DNA from: Tetrahymena elliotti 4EA
Lineage: Eukaryota; Ciliophora; Oligohymenophorea; Hymenostomatida; Tetrahymenidae
Direction of reading: 5' to 3'
NCBI GenBank assembly: GCA_000231825.2
Contig: JH720355.1
Span: 329,475-393,474, forward strand
Length of the DNA stretch: 64,000 nt
Both the position numbers and the translations under genes were made by a program. The notes beneath the pieces were generated by a model that saw only the letters and a program-made list of their open reading frames with translations, was not told the DNA's origin and did not search any database. Within the stretch, counting starts at the first letter, position 1; every line of letters starts with the position of its first letter. Positions 27,337 through 38,556 of this stretch are shown piece after piece.

Positions 27337-30300
27337 TCAAATTTAATTTATTTCTTCTCCTTTTTCTTCTTTCACCTCTTAGGTTTCTTCATTCAACTCT
27401 TTAGTTTCTTCATTTATTTAGTCTGTGTTAGTTTATTCAATTTCTTCTTGCTAATTCATATCTACCTCAACTTAATCTTGCCCATCTACCTATTATTCTA
27501 ATTACTCTACATTTTCTTATTCGTTTTCATTTTCTTATTTATTTTATTGTTGAGAATTTTATGTTAATTATTGATTATCATCTTAAACTTAATCATCAAC
27601 AACCATGAAAGCTTCTCCTTCCTCTTACAAATCTTCATCTTGATTGGCTTAGCTTATTGTAGCTTGTTGTTCTTCCTCTTCTATATTATTTATAACATCT
27701 TAGTTTTCTACAATAACATCATTAGCTTCAATTTCAGCATTTTAGTCCTATAGTTCTTTATTTTTTAAAGAGCTATCTTCTTCTTCTTAGTTTTCTAATT
27801 CAATTTAATTTTATTCTTCTGTTTAATTTTGTAATACTTCTTCTTAGTTCTCCTTGATGGTTTCCTCTTCTACTCCTCCATTCTAAACAGCCTCTTCCTC
27901 TTTTTTCTCAAATTAAATATTCTCATCTAATTATTGAGTTTAAGTTTGTTAAACTTCTTCTTCTATTTCAATAGCTTATTTTTCTTCCACTAACTCTGTT
28001 ATTTCTTCATTATTAGCACTTGTGTTATTCTCTTATATTTTTTCTTCTTCTTTTTCTAACATTTCTTCTTATTATTTGTTTACTAAATCTACTTATTATT
28101 CTTCTTTACTTTCTAGATTGTTTTCAACCTCAATCTATTCCTATTAGTTAACTTCAGTTGAATTTTCAACAATTGCTAACTTTTCACCAATATTCTTATT
28201 TTCATCTTCTTACTTTAACTTCTCTGATATATTATTATCCAAAGGTATTTATTCTTGTTTTTCCTCCACAGTTTATGAACTAACTATTTCACTTTATTCA
28301 ATTTTTTCTTCTTTTTTCAAATCTAATTCTACTTTTTTAATATTTTGTTCTTTAATTTCTGATAACTTATCAAGACTTTTTATTTATATCTTTGGCTTTA
28401 AAGACAAAGCAGGTTTTTATTAATTTTTTTCTTAATTCTACAAAGATTCTGTACTTTACACAACTTGTTTTTATTCAACTTCTATTTATTCAGCTGTTGT
28501 AGTACTAAGATTTACTGTATTTGAAGGAGTAGAAGGATTTGATTGTTCTTATTTTTTTTTCATCATTAAAAGAGAAGGTTTCTTAGCTAAGTCAATTGAA
28601 GGCTTATTGTCAGATGGTTACTTTTCTAAGGATTCAGTACTCTTAACCTACTAGTCTGTTTACTTTTACTATGATAACTACTTTAATCCTAAAGTAGGAA
28701 TACTTATAGCTGGTTTGTTAGGAACTTCTTATGAAACTTCAGGTTAAGCTTAATTAGATTACTCCTTTTATTATTAAGGGGTTTAAATTGTATTTTACTT
28801 TTAAGCTTCTGGTTTGCCTTTCATCATTAATAGTGCCTTTTCTTTCATGCTGAGGGATGGTTTAGGTACATTTAAGGGTAAAGATGGTTTCTAATTGTTC
28901 TAATCTGTATTTTAAATATCCTTAGATTCTGTTAATACAGATTCTTAGATAAGTTGAGGCTATTTTGAAGTAGCTAAAGTAGGTTTACTTACTTATTATT
29001 ATTAATTATTTTGAGGGGTATTAGCTTAAAGACTAGGTTTCTTAATTTACAAAGAAGGTAATTAAATTTTAGGAGTGGTAGGAGTTTGTGATGAAGATAG
29101 ATCTATTGGTTTTGGCTACAGAACTTGTTATTTTTTTTATTCTTGTAAATTGTTATTTTCTTCTATCTCCATTGTTTCTTACTTTTCTGAAACTTCAACA
29201 ACATTTTATTCTTGTTAAGACTATTACTTCTCTTCCTAGGCTGGGCTCTACTTAGATTCTTAGTTATTAATTTCTAATGCCTAAGATGATTTGATCTTAA
29301 TTTCTTCTTTCTATTATGTTTATTGTAATTCTTCTTAGAGTTTTTGCTATTTTTATTCAATGACCTATTCTTACTACTATTAATTTTCTACATCTATCTA
29401 AGATTCCTTTTCTATTACTAAATCTTATTTTTCTTCTTGCTATTTGGTTTAAGCAGAGTTCTATTTCACTTCTGCATTTTCAATTTACATTACTTCTTAA
29501 AATTGCTTAGGTTACTCTTAAACTTCATTATTTTATTATGCTTTCTACTAATTTTATAAATTTTGTTCTTTGGTTTAATTATCACTATCTTATTAAGGTT
29601 ATTTTGTAGGAGTTTTTACTTTCTATTGATTTTTACTATTAAGATTAATTTTAAGTACAGCTTAGGTATTTTAATTTTAAGTTTAATTATTCTTTTGCTA
29701 ATTTTTTTGGGTGTTGCTAACTTCTTAACCTTATTGATTCTATTTCTAATTATTGGTTATTTTGGTTTTGTTAGAATGATTAGGTAATTATTGGTTTTAC
29801 TTTTCTTGAACTTAACTTTATTTTGTTATTTCTTCTATTTCCATCTAATTAGTATCTTCTTTGCTTTCAGGGATTAAAGAAGCAGGTGAAATATTAAGGT
29901 TGGAAAACATTTATCTTTTTTAATCAAATGATACAAATGCATATTCTTTGAAAGAAGTAGTCTTTTCCTTATCTTCCTATTATTGCTAATTATTAGCTAG
30001 AGTGTTTTAGCTTGTTGCTGATGTTTATTAAAGGTAAGTTTGATAATTTACATTAGCTTAGTCTTCTCCCTTATAAGAAGTAATCAGGTTCTTAATATAG
30101 TCTTATCCATAGTATTTCTCTAATTCTTTAAGTTAAGAAGTTCTTTCTAATTTGAAATAATGATTAATGCAAGATTCTAAAATAGCCTTAGACTATGGAT
30201 TTTCAAAGTACTATAATAAGAACCCATGTAAAATATTGTGGTTCATTTTATAAAGAGCAAAAGTTTTATTTTCAACTTGATTAAAAGTTTATTCTATTTC

Positions 30301-32016
30301 TTTGGACATTACTTTTTTATTTAAAATAAAAAGAAAGAAAGAAGCTGCTGTAAACTATCTGAGTTTTAGAAGCTCAGCTTTCAAATCTGTTTATTGCTTT
30401 TGATAATAATCGTTGATACTATTTATATCTAGATTGGCTGCATACTTCCACTCTAAACGAACTAATGCCTGTATTTAAAGCCAAGTTGATCTTTAGCCAA
30501 GAAGATTGGTAAATTTAGCTAAAAGCTGGAAGTATTTTTCTTAATTGTACATGTTATTTAAACACCCACTAAATAACTATTATAGATAATTAATCTTTTT
30601 ATTATTAGGAGCATTTTAAAGTTCAGTAGAATCTTTGATGACTTTGTCTAATATTTCTAGGAAGCCATCAGTTGCCATAGTAAGAGTTTCTTCATCTCCA
30701 GAAGTAAATTTACTGCATAAATAGGAAATTATTTCTTCTTAATGCTCTAAAATTTTTTCTTAACCTTCTTTATCACTAAATATTGTTGGTTTCCATAAAT
30801 TTCGCACAGGCTTAACTAATTCTTATTTTTTAGTTTAACGAAGAAAAAGTACATTGCTTATCAATAGTTTAATAAATTCTCCTCTTCTATTAGAATTTTT
30901 TATTTTCAAATAAAACTGCTCTGCTTTTTTGATATACTATAAAACTATTTATATATCCTACTCATCAAATCCTAGATATTTTATTTTAAAAGTATTTTAT
31001 TACTGAATTTTATAATTAAACTTGACATACCTTTCTTAATTAGTTCTATGCAAATAGAAAAATACTTTTCATAAATTTCATCGCTATTTAAGAAATTCTC
31101 AAGAATTATTTTATGGTATTATTAACTATTTTATGGGACGTACTTTTAAATAATATTTATAAGTTATTTTTCAAGCTCTTAGCTCTCAAACTTCTACAAG
31201 ATATTCAGAATAAATTCTAAAAATTCTTCTTAACTTTTCCCTTTATTTAAACTAGAAACACTCTTTTTTTGTTATTAATTTTCCTCTGAATCCTAATTAA
31301 TTAATCCTTAAAAATTAGAAGTGATTGAATTTGCAATTTTTAAGATCTTATCTAATACATCTGGTTTCTCAATACTCAATTCTTATAAGAACGAGAAAAT
31401 TTCTTTTTGAAAACTTAAATTATCATCTATACTTGACAACATCATATCTATATATTGCTCAGAGTATTAAAAATTTTTTATCCAAACCTATTTATAAGAA
31501 CAAAAAACTAGATTTAATATTGCTGCTTGCTACTTTAGAAAAATAGCTCAAAAGATTGGTTTATTAAAAGGCTAGTAGTTTAGCTTCAGTTTAAACCAGT
31601 CAAAATTTTTTAGTATTTATATAATTTACTTTCATCAAATAGAATGAAACATATTTATGATTCAAATCATCTGAATTTTAATAAATATCAATCATATGTA
31701 GTATGTGCCCAAAAGCAAATTCACTGAACTCTTTTTGAACTCTGCTTCTTTCTGAATACATAGTTTTAATCTTTTTTTCAATTTCTTGAAGAGTTTAATT
31801 AAGAATGTCATTTTATATATTCTAATTTTTAACTATTTCATTTAATAGATCTGTTGTCTCCTCAAATAATGATGCAAATTTCATATTTGGTGTTTAAATG
31901 TCAAAATATGCTAATTTGTCCTTAAGTAGTTGAGAATTTACATTTCTCTTTATTAATTTCTTTTTGTTTGGTAAACTATTTTCTTAAGTTTATCTTTGGC
32001 CTTGGATTGAACTCAT
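27337..32016 (-). CDS. Large protein: helical N-terminal half, Q/E-rich tail with KPSL motifs, 1507 aa
   Basis: The ATG is at 32016. Introns lie at 31533-31629 (acceptor may be 3 nt further, at 31530) and 30972-31030; the TGA is at 27337-27339. Residues of about 1-730 look like a folded alpha-helical protein (for example LFEETTDLLNEIVKN, SERSRVQKEFSEFAFGHILH and WKPTIFSDKEGQEKILEHQE), possibly a helical-repeat solenoid. I could not assign a family. The rest is low complexity: a Gln/Asn-rich stretch, a part carrying several copies of a KPSL-type motif (IKKPSLQ, QKPSLPL, PKPSLSMKEKALLMMKGK, KKPSLLMMKKK), and a very acidic Glu/Gln-rich end. Strand, frame and intron phases are well supported. The function is unknown. 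Confidence 0.8.
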
Positions 32017-32436
32017 GTTATGAAAATCTACCTAACTATTAAAACAGATATTTTACAATATTAATGTATTTTATTTATTTATATTTTATTTTAATAAAAC
32101 TAAAATTATGTATGAAATATCAATATACAGTGTATTAATAGATTTTATTTATTCAAATAATTATTTAATTTCATTAGATAGCCACAAATCGTTATAAATA
32201 AATGAAGGATTCTAATAAAATCTTTCTAATATCTTATTAAAAAACAACTAAATTAAAAACAAATAGTCATTTACAAATAAACAGCCATTTATTTTTTAAA
32301 TGTAAGTATTAAAATTCTATAATCTATTTATAAATGAAATACATTTTTTTTAGATAAATATAGAGATAAAGATAAAAATATAAACCATTTATTTATTATA
32401 GACTTATTTATATTTATGAATTTATTAAATTATTTA
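32017..32436. other. Intergenic A+T-rich spacer
   Basis: About 420 bp between two minus-strand genes. It should contain the promoter of the gene starting at 32016 and the 3' flank of EBP2. No motif was recognised. Confidence 0.5.
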
Positions 32437-34347
32437 TCATTTTCTTCCTCCTTTACCAGAGAATGATTTCCCTCCCTTTCCTCCAAAGGACTTTCCTCCT
32501 TTGCCTCCAAAAGATTTACCACCTTTACCTCCAAAGGATTTTCCACCACTTCCTCCAAAGGATTTACCTCCTTTTCCTCCAAAAGATTTACCACCCTTTC
32601 CTCCGAAAGAATCTCTGCCACCAAAGGATTTTCCTCCTCTTCCTCCAGCGGAATCTCTACCTCCAAAGGATTTGCCACCTCTTCCTGCAGAGGAATCTCT
32701 ACCGCCAAAGGATTTACCACCTCTTCCTACTGAAGAATCTCTACCACCAAAGGATTTTCCACCTCTTCCTGCGGAGGAATCTCTACCAAAGGATTTACCN
32801 NNNNNNNNNNNNNNNNNNNNNNNNNNNNNNNNNNNNNNNNNNNNNNNNNNNNNNNNNNNNNNNNNNNNNNNNNNNNNNNNNNNNNNNNNNNNNNNNNNNC
32901 TACCACCAAAGGATTTTCCACCTCTTCCTGCGGAGGAATCTCTACCAAAGGATTTACCACCTCTTCCTACTGAAGAATCTCTACCACCAAAGGACTTGCC
33001 TCCTTTACCTCCAAAGGATTTACCTCCTTTACCACCAAAAGATTTACCTCCCTTACCACCGTAAGATCTTTCACCTCTTCCTCTCATGTCTGTTCCGAAC
33101 TTAGAAGAGCCTGAGCCTTGAGGTTTATATTTATCATCCTTTGTAATTTTCTTGGCTATTGGGTGTGGTTTTTTGTCATGTTATTTATTTCCCTTCTTTC
33201 CAGGCTTAAGCATAAATTCAGAGAGATCTTTTGCTTTTTCACCTTTAACTTTAATTTCTTCTTTCCATTTTTCAATAGCTTATAAATTTTCTCTTTTTTC
33301 TCTAGACTTTAATTGTTCCTTCTTTGCCTTTAAAATACGTTATAATTTACGAGATTCCTAACGTTATTTCTTTTCTTCAAAAGATTTAATGTTTTCCTAT
33401 TCTATGACAAGCTTAGTTCTTATCTTGTTCATAATCTTATCACTCTTAAACATTTCAGCAAAGTAATCATCAGGTCTCTTAGTAGGTATTCCTTCTTGTT
33501 AAAGATACTTTAATGCTATTTGTGCATTTCCAAGAGTAACATTATAAAATTAAACTTCACGTTAAATATCTTCAGTAACATCAATACCTTTAACAATTTC
33601 TATTGATTTATCACTAACGAGAGATAAGTGCTCATTCCAAGGAATTTTTTATCCCTAGGGAACTCTGAGTCTCTTTCTGAAAGACTCTTAAATTTAATTA
33701 ACTCTCTCTAATATCTTATCTTTTTCATAAATAACTTTTTAATCTTCTTCTTCTTCATCTTGAGTCTTGAAGGCATTCTTGTTACCACCTTCTACTCCTT
33801 CAGCACCAGCAAAGAAATGGTCTTCAACATCATCTCCTTCACTTTCTTCGATATCTTCAAATTAATCTTCTTCTTCTTCAAAATCACTTTCTTCAACTTC
33901 TTCTTATTCTTACTTTTTAGCTTTTCCTTATTCCTTCTTCAAAGCCTTGGCTGCTTCCTAAGCAAGTTTTTGAATATTTAATTGAGATTTATTTTTATCA
34001 TCCTTTTAGATTTTTTTAGTTTTATTTTATGAAACCTATTTTTCTGTTTATTTTTTTTAGTTGTTGGAAACATTATTTTGATTTTTTTAAGGTTTTTAGT
34101 CTTTCTTTTATTGCTTGACTTCCTCCTTTTTTGTTTCAACTTTTTATACAACAGGAGTTTCCTTCTTTTATTCCTTCTTTCCATTCTTGTTCTACTAAAG
34201 ATTTTATTTATCTTTCAATTGAATTTGTTCCTTAGATTTTTGACCTTAGTTTTACTTGCTAGCAGGGGCCTAAGGAGTAATTTCTACCTTTTTATTATCA
34301 GCACCTTGAGGTTTCTTTTATTCTTATTTGTTAATCTTCTTTCCCAT
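32437..34347 (-). CDS. EBP2: EBP2, nucleolar rRNA-processing/60S biogenesis factor with Gly-rich repeat tail
   Basis: The ATG is at 34347, no intron is needed, and the TGA is at 32437-32439. The core is a clear EBP2 match: IQREVQFYNVTLGNAQIALK, then PTKRPDDYFAEMFKSDKIMN and KIRTKLVIEQENIKSFEEKK, followed by a basic helix (RQESRKLQRILKAKKEQLKS). EBP2 acts in the nucleolus in pre-rRNA processing and 60S assembly. The N-terminus is Lys/Gln-rich with an acidic block (EEEEDQFEDIEESEGDD). The C-terminus carries an unusual array of GKSFGG and RDSSAGRGGKSFGG units, resembling a nucleolar Gly/Arg-rich domain but with Lys/Ser/Phe. A 100-N gap interrupts the array at 32800-32899, so the true protein length is uncertain: about 636 residues counting Ns, about 583 if the gap is an artefact. 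The plus-strand Pro-rich reading of the array is its antisense shadow. Confidence 0.94.
32501..33064 (-). repeat. Tandem repeat encoding (RDSSAGR)GGKSFGG units in EBP2
   Basis: Short units of about 18 and 39-42 nt are repeated with small variations. On the coding strand they give GGK/GGKSFGG near both ends and RDSSAGRGGKSFGG or RDSSVGRGGKSFGG in the middle. All indels are multiples of three, so the reading frame is kept. The array surrounds the assembly gap, as expected for a repeat that short reads cannot span. Confidence 0.9.
32800..32899. other. Assembly gap: exactly 100 N
   Basis: Exactly 100 ambiguous bases, the conventional size for a gap of unknown length. The 59 bases before the gap (32741-32799) are identical to the 59 bases after it (32900-32958), which suggests that two contig ends overlap rather than flank missing sequence. 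Confidence 0.97.
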
Positions 34348-35242
34348 TTTGAATGCTTTTTAAATCTATAAATTGTTGTAAATACAAAATTTTTTGTTAT
34401 TAATTATTATTTAAATATATTGATTTTATTTATCCTACTTTTAATTAGTTTTAGCTTTTTATTTAATATTAAATGGAATTTTAATCAAAAATGGAGTACT
34501 TCATATGACGGATCAAAAAATGATGCAAATTTTTGCTCAAAATTTTTTTAAAAAAAATATTTTTAAAATTTCTTTAAATATTAAAAATAAAATATTTTTT
34601 TGGTGGATTTAACCAAGACATTAAAGAGATTGCTTTTTGTTCAAAAGTTGATCAACAAAATAAATTATTTTAAATAATGACATTAAAATGAATATTTACT
34701 CACATTTTTTTATCCCAAATAAACACTTTTGAAATTTTCATTTTGTTTAATTTATTTTATTAAAATATGTAAATTTAAAATAAGAAATAGTAGACCTTTT
34801 GAAAAAAATAAGTAAATAAATATTAGCATAATTGGTAGACTGGAAATTTCCTTTTAATTTGAGGTAGTTTTTTAAAAAATAAATTTAGTTAATATAGATT
34901 CTAGAGAAAAAATTTAATTGATTTATTTTTATGAATGATCATTTATTATGTTAAAAATTTGACTAATAATATGTTGCTTTTGTAAAATAATGTTCAACAA
35001 AAAGATTTATTTATGATGCTAGAAGATTATTCGATTAATATGATGTAAAGTGAACTCCTTAATTATTTTAGATTAGGATCAAAAAATAGAGGAAAAGCCA
35101 ATATTATGATCCTATTTATTTAATATTTGATTCTCAGATAATTAATTTGCAAATTTAAGAAAAAACCTAGCAAAAAAAATTGTAATTAGAATTTAAGATG
35201 TAGGGACCATCAAAATCATTTATTGCTGTATTACTAATCAGT
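34348..35242. other. Divergent intergenic region between EBP2 and the SLC35F6-like gene
   Basis: A+T-rich sequence that must hold both promoters. The transporter's frame is open backwards from 35243 to an in-frame TGA near 35048, so an upstream coding exon could lie here. No other feature was recognised. Confidence 0.5.
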
Positions 35243-36946
35243 ATGATTCTTTCTGGAGCTAGTAATACAATAGGTAAAATATTGATTTTAAAATTATTTA
35301 AATTTGAAAGAATCCTACATATTTATTCAAATTGAAAGAAGAAGCAACATCATCTCTCTTAATGAAAATATCTTTACCATTTTTCAAATGATTATTCAAA
35401 ATTTTAAAAGAAATAAAAAACAGTTCTCACAGATAATAAAAACTTAAACATTTTTTTAATATAAAGTTTACAAAGCCTAAAACTCTTTCTACACTAGTTA
35501 AGGTGATAATAACACTGGAGGTACATTTAACCATCCTTTCATGTAGGCTGTTACTATGTTTTTCGGAGAATTTATTTGCATATTCTTATACTTTTACTAT
35601 AAACGCTTTGAAAAAGAAAAATATCAAAAAGAATTATTAGAAGCTTCAGAAAAAGGTTTAGAAACTAAGATGAACTATTTCTGGTTACTCATTCCTGCTT
35701 CTGCTGATTTCTTAACCTCTAATCTCTAATACATAGCTTTGAATTATATAGCTCCTTCTCTTTATTAAATGTTAAGAGGTGGTGTCATTTTAATTACTGC
35801 TCTTTTCACTGTTATTTTCTTAAAGAAAAAATTATATTAACACAATTATATCGGGTGCGTATTAGTTGTTGTTGGTATTGGTTTGGTTGGTGCTTCTAAA
35901 TACATTTTCCCTTCTAGCTCCTCTAGTAGTAGCAATGTAAATAAAAAATATAATTGAATTTTTGATAGATTAATTTCACTCATGTAAAATGTGTTGATTT
36001 TAGGAGAAATAAAAATCATAAGGCTACTTGCCAAAATTTAAAATAACAATAATCATATATTTTTAAAAATTTATTTTTTTTATTTAGGATTCTATGGCTA
36101 CCGTCTCTATTATTTTAATCTTAATATCTCTCTTCACAAATGGTATTTTATTCGTATCAGAAGAGAAGCTCTTTTCTAAATACTACTTACATCCTTTCTA
36201 AGTAGTAGGTACTGAAGGTTTCTGGGGTTTGAGCTTGTATGCTATTTTCCTTCCTATTTTAGCTTTAGTTCCTTGTGTAAAAAATATTTCTTTTGCATAT
36301 TTGTGATAAAATTATTCAAAATTAAAAAAAGTCTTCTTCATTAGGAGATTTATGCTTAGAATATAATGACACTAGTCGTCTTGAATAGCCAGGATAATAT
36401 TTTGCCTAATTTGCTAGCAATGGTATTATTAATTCATTTCAAATTTAAAATATGTTAAACCATTCCTTTTTATAGGTCTTCTTGCTTTCTACATTATTTT
36501 GGGTGTTTTTACTATTGCAGTTTTTAACATTTGTGGTGTCAGTGTTACAAAGCATATCTCCTCTCTTGCAAGATCTATTGTTGATGTAACAAGAACTGTC
36601 GTTGTCTGGGTTGTGTCTATTATTGTTACTGAAACTTATGGTGTAAATAACCCTCATTGGTAATGGGAAACTGTTGCAGTTGGTCCAATTTTACTTGAAG
36701 CTCTTGGTTTTATAATTCTTGTCTGTGGTAACTTAATTTATAACAAGATTATTATCTTACCATTTGCTAAGCCACCAAGTAAATTTATTTATTTTTTAAA
36801 ATGGATTATTATATGTATATTTTTAACAAATAGCTCCTGAAGCTGAAGCTTTACTTTAAAGCATTGAAAAAGAAAATTAAATTTCTATGTAAAACCAACC
36901 TCAAAATAATAACTATTCAAGAAGATCAAGTGAAGAGGGGAACTGA
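35243..36946 (+). CDS. SLC35F6: SLC35F6-like drug/metab. transporter superfamily membrane protein (start uncertain)
   Basis: Introns at 35274-35466, 35937-36087, 36277-36331, 36423-36475 and 36779-36833 all fit in phase; the TGA is at 36944-36946. The protein is multi-pass. It matches SLC35F6 in FNHPFMQAVTMFFGEFICIF, the LYQMLRGGVILITALFTVIF block, the SEEKLFSKYYLHPFQVVGTE block, and ICGVSVTKHISSLARSIVDV followed by TRTVVVW. SLC35F6 is a nucleotide-sugar-transporter-like protein found in lysosomal and mitochondrial membranes of animals; the substrate is not established. The first in-frame ATG (35243) begins inside the expected first helix (IIIAVLLISMILSGASNTI), so the true N-terminus is probably further upstream. 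The ATG at 35199 is in another frame and runs into TGA. The C-terminal tail is Gln/Glu-rich and cytoplasmic-like. Confidence 0.87.
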
Positions 36947-37560
36947 AAGCATTTCTAAGCTTCAAAAACTAATTAGATAGATAGATAGATAAAAAAAATG
37001 TTTTGTATCAATAACAAAAAGTTAATTAAAAAGACTATTTTGTATCAAAAAAATTAATATTCTATCAAAATTATTTTAACTTATTAAAAAATTTATTTTA
37101 TCAATTTTCCCAAAAGTTATTTGCTTTTTATGTCAATTATTTTTAAACAGAGATTAATTCAAAAATATTTCTGAAAAATATTAAACACATAAATTTAATT
37201 TGTTTAAATATTTGGTATTTTTGATTGTTAATCGATATGAAGATGATGTATCTATTTATAAATAGCTTAACTTTTAATTTTTAATACTTATACATTTATT
37301 TTAATTTAATTTGTTGTAAAACTTAACTAACATTCAGTACATTTAATAAAAGAAATAACATTTAAATATTTTTGAGATTAGTTAAATTAGTTTGAATGTA
37401 AAGAGCAGTTTGATTCATATTATGAATGAAGAATTAAATCAATACATATTGAAGATCAGCTTATTAATTTTATTATGTAAATCAGCCACTAAAATTCTTT
37501 AATTATAAACAAATAATATAAATTTTTATCTAAAGTAAGCAATAAAGAAACATATTAAAA
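36947..37560. other. Intergenic A+T-rich spacer
   Basis: About 610 bp between two plus-strand genes. Apart from a short GATA microsatellite near its left end it holds nothing I can recognise. Confidence 0.5.
36974..36991. repeat. GATA microsatellite
   Basis: Four to five consecutive TAGA units just downstream of the transporter stop codon. It is a simple tandem repeat with no evident role. Confidence 0.8.
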
Positions 37561-37983
37561 ATGACAAAAATCATTTATATTTTAGCTGTTGTGGGAATTA
37601 CAATAGTAGCTGGATTAGGAGCTTTTTTCTTTGAATTTAGAAATAGCTAAAACAAAGTAAAGACTTTAGGAGAATGGTAAACTTGCAGATCAAATTCTCA
37701 TTATAAAATATGCGATGACATAATGAGAGACTAAAAAAAATTAAACTAATGTTATCAAGCTGCTACAGATTTTGCTAGCATTTGTTATCCTAATCATTCT
37801 TAAACAACATAAGAATGTTAAAACTTTTGGAATTTTTATAACACCTAGGCAACTGATGACGTTCTCCCTGAAGATTACTTTACTTGTGTTAATTAGGGAT
37901 TAAATGCTGCTAAAGAAAGCTAATTCTTTTATGAAAACAATTATTTGTTACTTTGGGTTGATTGTGCAACAACTAAATCTTGA
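37561..37983 (+). CDS. Small Cys-rich protein with N-terminal signal/anchor segment, 140 aa
   Basis: A single-exon frame from ATG 37561 to TGA 37981-37983. Residues 4-24 form a hydrophobic segment (IIYILAVVGITIVAGLGAFF), either a signal peptide or a membrane anchor. The remainder is polar and carries seven Cys at 42, 51, 64, 75, 86, 109 and 135, quite regularly spaced. This suggests a secreted or lumenal helical domain held by disulfides. The N-terminal helix, Cys spacing and richer composition support real coding. No family was recognised. Confidence 0.68.
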
Positions 37984-38556
37984 AAAATTGACCATATTTA
38001 TTAAACTTTACAGAACAAATATTATTATTGTTTAAATTTATATCTAAATCATTTTAAAAAATAAAATATTATAAAATCAAATGGAGTTTTTCAAACAAAT
38101 TTAATTGTTTAAAGTAAATATTATTTAAAATCAAATATTATTTTAAATTATTTAGAATTCTAATTTGTTTATTCATTTTCAAAAACTATTTTTAATAAAA
38201 ATCAAAATATTTTAATCATGGATGAAATTTAAAATTTTAAAATTTAGAATATTATCACAATTAATTTTTATTCAAAAAGAAAAACTTTTGATTATTTTTT
38301 ATTTGAGTAAATTATATTATATGAAAAGTAATATTTTTTGTGTGGTTTTTTTTTTTATTTAAAAATTATTTTAACTCCTAAAATCAAAACTAGATTTTAA
38401 AAAAGTATTTGATTTATAAACTTTTAATTGGTTTAATTTTTAATTGAATTTAAATATCTTAGAAGGTTTAGTCAATTTAGCGATTAATAAGCTTTAGATT
38501 TTTATCAAAATCAATATTTTACTGTTTCACAAAACACTTATTTAAGAAGCTTAAAA
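37984..38556. other. Intergenic A+T-rich spacer
   Basis: About 570 bp of A/T-rich sequence between two plus-strand genes. No gene or motif was recognised. Confidence 0.5.

Noticed and set aside
27571..29787. Very hydrophobic plus-strand frames such as 27571-27753 and 29563-29787
   Set aside because: They are antisense to Glu/Gln/Lys-rich coding of the minus-strand gene; such antisense always looks like poly-Leu/Phe/Ile membrane protein.
32463..33104. Plus-strand Pro- or Leu-rich open frames (PPKDLPPLP-type repeats)
   Set aside because: They are the antisense of the EBP2 Gly-rich repeat. The minus strand continues into a well-conserved EBP2 core and the plus strand has no such extension.
33760..34371. 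Plus-strand Phe/Leu-rich frames opposite the EBP2 N-terminus
   Set aside because: They are antisense to the Lys/Glu-rich EBP2 N-terminus, which is continuous and conserved in character.
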